64,000 bases of DNA from Flavobacterium sp. MFBS3-15 (GTDB lineage Bacteria; Bacteroidota; Bacteroidia; Flavobacteriales; Flavobacteriaceae): positions 1 to 64,000 of the forward strand of contig NZ_JAPCHV010000022.1 in the NCBI RefSeq assembly GCF_026107645.2. Direction: 5' to 3'. The first letter of the stretch is position 1; each line of letters opens with the position of its first letter. A model generated the notes under the pieces. That model saw only the letters and a list, made by a program, of their open reading frames with translations, did not search any database and was not told the DNA's origin. Below, piece by piece: positions 62,601-64,000 of the stretch. Both the position numbers and the translations under genes were made by a program.

Positions 62601-64000
62601 AACGGAACTCCAGTATCAAATAATTATACAGCCGTTATTCAGGGTGATTTTAATTCTTCAGTTGACGGAGAAATTACAGCGAACTCTCTTTATGTAAACA
62701 GTGGTACCATAGTAGTTGCTTCGGGAGATAATTTTATAATTCAGGGAGCTGTTGAAGTTGACGATGAGGCATCTTTTACTTTGGAGCATAATGCCAACCT
62801 TATCCAGACAGATGATGTTGAAAATAACGCAATCATAAATGTAGAAAAGGACAGCGCCCCAATGTACAGGCTGGATTATGCTTTGTGGGGTTCGCCGGTG
62901 TCCGGGCAGATGCTTAAGGATTTTTCTCCACAAACCCTTAACAATAGGTTTTACACCTACAATCCGGTTACGGATGCCTACAGTTTGATCGCAAATCCGG
63001 CAAGTACAGCATTTGCTACTGGTAAGGGATATCTTATCCGCGTTGCGAATAACCATCCGGACTATGTAGATAACAGCATTGCACCCATACCATGGACAGG
63101 TACATTTACAGGAGCGCCAAATAATGGTGATATTGAAGTTTCGGTAATTCCTGCTTTCGACGCAGAAGATGATGACGACGACATTACAGGTTTTAATGCG
63201 ATAAGCAATCCATATCCGTCCGCTATTAATATTGCAGAGTTCTTTGAAGAAAATCAGGGCAAACTAGCGACAACGACACCAATCTTCTTCTGGAGGAAAA
63301 AAAATGGTGCCGGCTCTTCAAGCTATTGTTCACTTACACTTGCAGGTTATAGTGCTAACTCGGGTAATGAATTCGGTGACAGCAGCAATGGCTTGTTTGC
63401 CAACCCGAACAACAGCGCGGACTGGGTGATAAATTCAGGGCAAGGCTTTATTGTAAAGGCAATTTCAGGTACTTTATTATTTAAAAACAGTATGCGAAAG
63501 GCAGTTAACAATGGCCAAATGTTCCGCAATGAAATGGACCAGGACATAACAAAATCACGCTTATGGTTAAATATAACCAATGTGGATGGATTATTTGGAC
63601 AAACAATGATTGCGTATACTCCTAACACGTCCACGGGACTTGATTATGGTTGGGATGGAAGGGCGCTTACAGATGGAGATGTGGCTATTTATTCGGTTGC
63701 AGGAGATACAAAACTTGGAATTCAGGCAAGGGGTAATTTCGATGTTTCTGACGAGGTACCGGTAGAGTACAAAGTAACAGCAGCGGGTGACTATACAATC
63801 TCACTCGATCACTTTGATGGTTTGTTTGAGCAGGGGCAGGATATTTTCCTAAGGGATAACCTACTTGGAGTAACCCATAACCTGAAATTAGCGCCATACA
63901 GCTTTACATCTGATTTGGGCATAGCAACCGGCAGGTTTAATGTGGTATATGCCGAAGCGCTGAATACGGAGACGCCTGCGTTCGACAGCAATAGTCTCAT
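59622..64000 (+). CDS. T9SS-secreted modular protein with FN3-like repeats, cut by the window end
   Basis: Open from ATG 59622 to the last base (1459 codons), with no stop. A signal peptide (MDKNYKKHIYVILIFICVLT region) precedes five 'CSGTS' modules of about 105 residues (ending VGDNC, e.g. AIKFAYAGG). These alternate with four fibronectin III-like modules of about 95 residues (APTxFTA ... SAELLLNASDDSG ... AKDAA). From 62575 a WNGGSWSNGTP domain follows. Then comes the T9SS-associated beta region (YRLDYALWGSPVSG, FNAISNPYPSAI, FRNEMDQDITKSRLWLN). Its ending (FNVVYAEALNTETPAFD) is the usual lead-in to a type C sorting domain, which must lie just past the window. Confidence 0.85.
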   Translation, partial: MDKNYKKHIYVILIFICVLTNGFGSTHVTDVNSKIIAGCSGTSTTAIEGSFTTGYTYNFETQGTNVVVTATLLDDKSGVVAYLWRQPPLFSENQMIWVTGKTFTYTLTGQTSGTTLHYAIKFAYAGGMSVTQYISYVVGDNCSATPADIQAPTGFTAVSGTVASTSAELLLNASDDSGSVIYTITYGAFSTTATGSSGVQKSVIINNLIPETAYSFSVTAKDAANNMAANNPLIVNATTLEDTTTACAGTKNGASEGAFSTGYSYVFSTTGNTVNVSVTLLDTDKTGVVAYLRKQTPFSETGMTNAGGLTFTGSLTGQTIGQTIGIAVKFAYAGGLSVTQYINYVVGENCIGGEDEDTEAPTDFSADLGDITSTSAELLLNASDDSGSVIYAITYGSTTLTATSSSGIEKLVVINNLSPNTAYAFSIIAKDAAENAAENGPLTVNATTLVDTNTACSGTSSEALGATPFTAGYTYDFVTTGNSVAVTFTLLDTDKAGVVAYLWKTPNFQEMLMTNTSGLTFTKTVDGLTIGNSYNFAVKFAYAGGQIETKYFTYTVGDNCGEVVVDTEAPTDFSADLGVVTSTSAELLLNASDDSGSVIYAITYGSTTLTATSLSGIEKSVVINNLSPNTAYAFSIIAKDAAENAAENGPLTVNATTLVDTNTACSGTSSEALGATPFTAGYTYDFVTTGNSVAVTFTLLDTDKAGVVAYLWKTPNFQEMLMTNTSGLTFTKTVDGLTIGNSYNFAVKFAYAGGQIETKYFTYEVGDNCDAVEDIEPPMDFTAQVGEVGSMSVELLLNATDNSGEVRYDIVYGSNNLSVIGGSGIQKSVVITGLNDNTEYSFNISASDEAGNAASNNAVTLNVTTPEQINTQCSGISTQALDGNFSTGYVYDFETDGSNVTITFTLLDADKNDVGAYLWQQIPFTETPMINVSGKTFTLTLANQVPGTTITYAVKFAFAGGQAITQYYTYLVGDNCDGSPLNFVTTWNGGSWSNGTPVSNNYTAVIQGDFNSSVDGEITANSLYVNSGTIVVASGDNFIIQGAVEVDDEASFTLEHNANLIQTDDVENNAIINVEKDSAPMYRLDYALWGSPVSGQMLKDFSPQTLNNRFYTYNPVTDAYSLIANPASTAFATGKGYLIRVANNHPDYVDNSIAPIPWTGTFTGAPNNGDIEVSVIPAFDAEDDDDDITGFNAISNPYPSAINIAEFFEENQGKLATTTPIFFWRKKNGAGSSSYCSLTLAGYSANSGNEFGDSSNGLFANPNNSADWVINSGQGFIVKAISGTLLFKNSMRKAVNNGQMFRNEMDQDITKSRLWLNITNVDGLFGQTMIAYTPNTSTGLDYGWDGRALTDGDVAIYSVAGDTKLGIQARGNFDVSDEVPVEYKVTAAGDYTISLDHFDGLFEQGQDIFLRDNLLGVTHNLKLAPYSFTSDLGIATGRFNVVYAEALNTETPAFDSNSL
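60694..61947 (+). repeat. near-identical 627-bp tandem repeat inside the T9SS gene
   Basis: The string CAGAAGCCCCGACAGATTTC occurs at 60694 and 61321, 627 bp apart. The two units stay almost identical, with a handful of substitutions, until about 61905. Each unit codes one FN3-like plus one CSGTS module (209 residues). This indicates recent in-frame duplication. Confidence 0.85.

Overview
The window is a piece of a Bacteroidota chromosome, most likely Flavobacterium or a close relative. Several features point there: Type IX secretion (T9SS) cargo with gliding-type C-terminal domains, a PorP/SprF-family partner, promoters of the TTTG / TAnnTTTG type, clustered 2TM-domain genes, LytS-type and multi-receiver hybrid histidine kinases, and families of palindromic repeats common in these genomes. 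I saw no rRNA, tRNA or CRISPR array.

Host block 1 (1-14.4 kb) holds mixed housekeeping and envelope genes. They are a beta-helix lipoprotein, a hotdog thioesterase with an isochorismate synthase (a menaquinone-type pair), an NlpC/P60 lipoprotein, a double OmpA-domain protein and an M23 peptidase with an SH3 domain. Next comes an operon of a TPR-like exported protein, a LytS kinase with a fused 2TM domain and four free 2TM proteins. A leftward run follows: a SUI1-type factor, a nucleoside phosphorylase, a solute-binding-like protein, a transglutaminase-like protein and, separately, a 2OG-Fe(II) oxygenase.

Host block 2 (14.6-32.8 kb) has a 3440-residue SprB-like adhesin coupled by TAATG to a PorP/SprF-type protein. 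Behind it lies a signalling operon: a receiver-kinase, a 1191-residue CHASE3/HAMP/GAF kinase with three receivers, a single-domain receiver, CheR and a receiver-less CheB. No chemoreceptor, CheA or CheW is present.

Prophage (about 32.8-59.4 kb): an autocleavable S24-type repressor faces a textbook promoter and a very small early region. This is followed by a sigma-70-like protein, a duplicated zinc-ribbon-like gene, terminase, tail genes with a tape measure, protease-scaffold, capsid, portal, connector, fibres, holin, GH19 endolysin and a spanin-like protein. No integrase, transposase or replication gene is visible. Four genes carry reading-frame problems. One of them (T9 run, about 41.5 kb) looks like programmed -1 frameshifting; the others (terL, a tail gene and the connector) look like mutations or sequence errors. 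The prophage is full of C-rich hairpin repeats and 'ACCACATAGG' nested palindromes. It also carries an antisense cargo pair: a SatD-family protein with a class III nucleotide cyclase-like core plus HTH, and a multi-TM DUF3307 protein. Both lie behind three palindromes spaced exactly 29 bp apart. This pair is the best candidate here for an undescribed signalling or defence module.

Right flank (59.6-64 kb): a T9SS-secreted modular protein with alternating fibronectin-like and 'CSGTS' modules runs off the window end.
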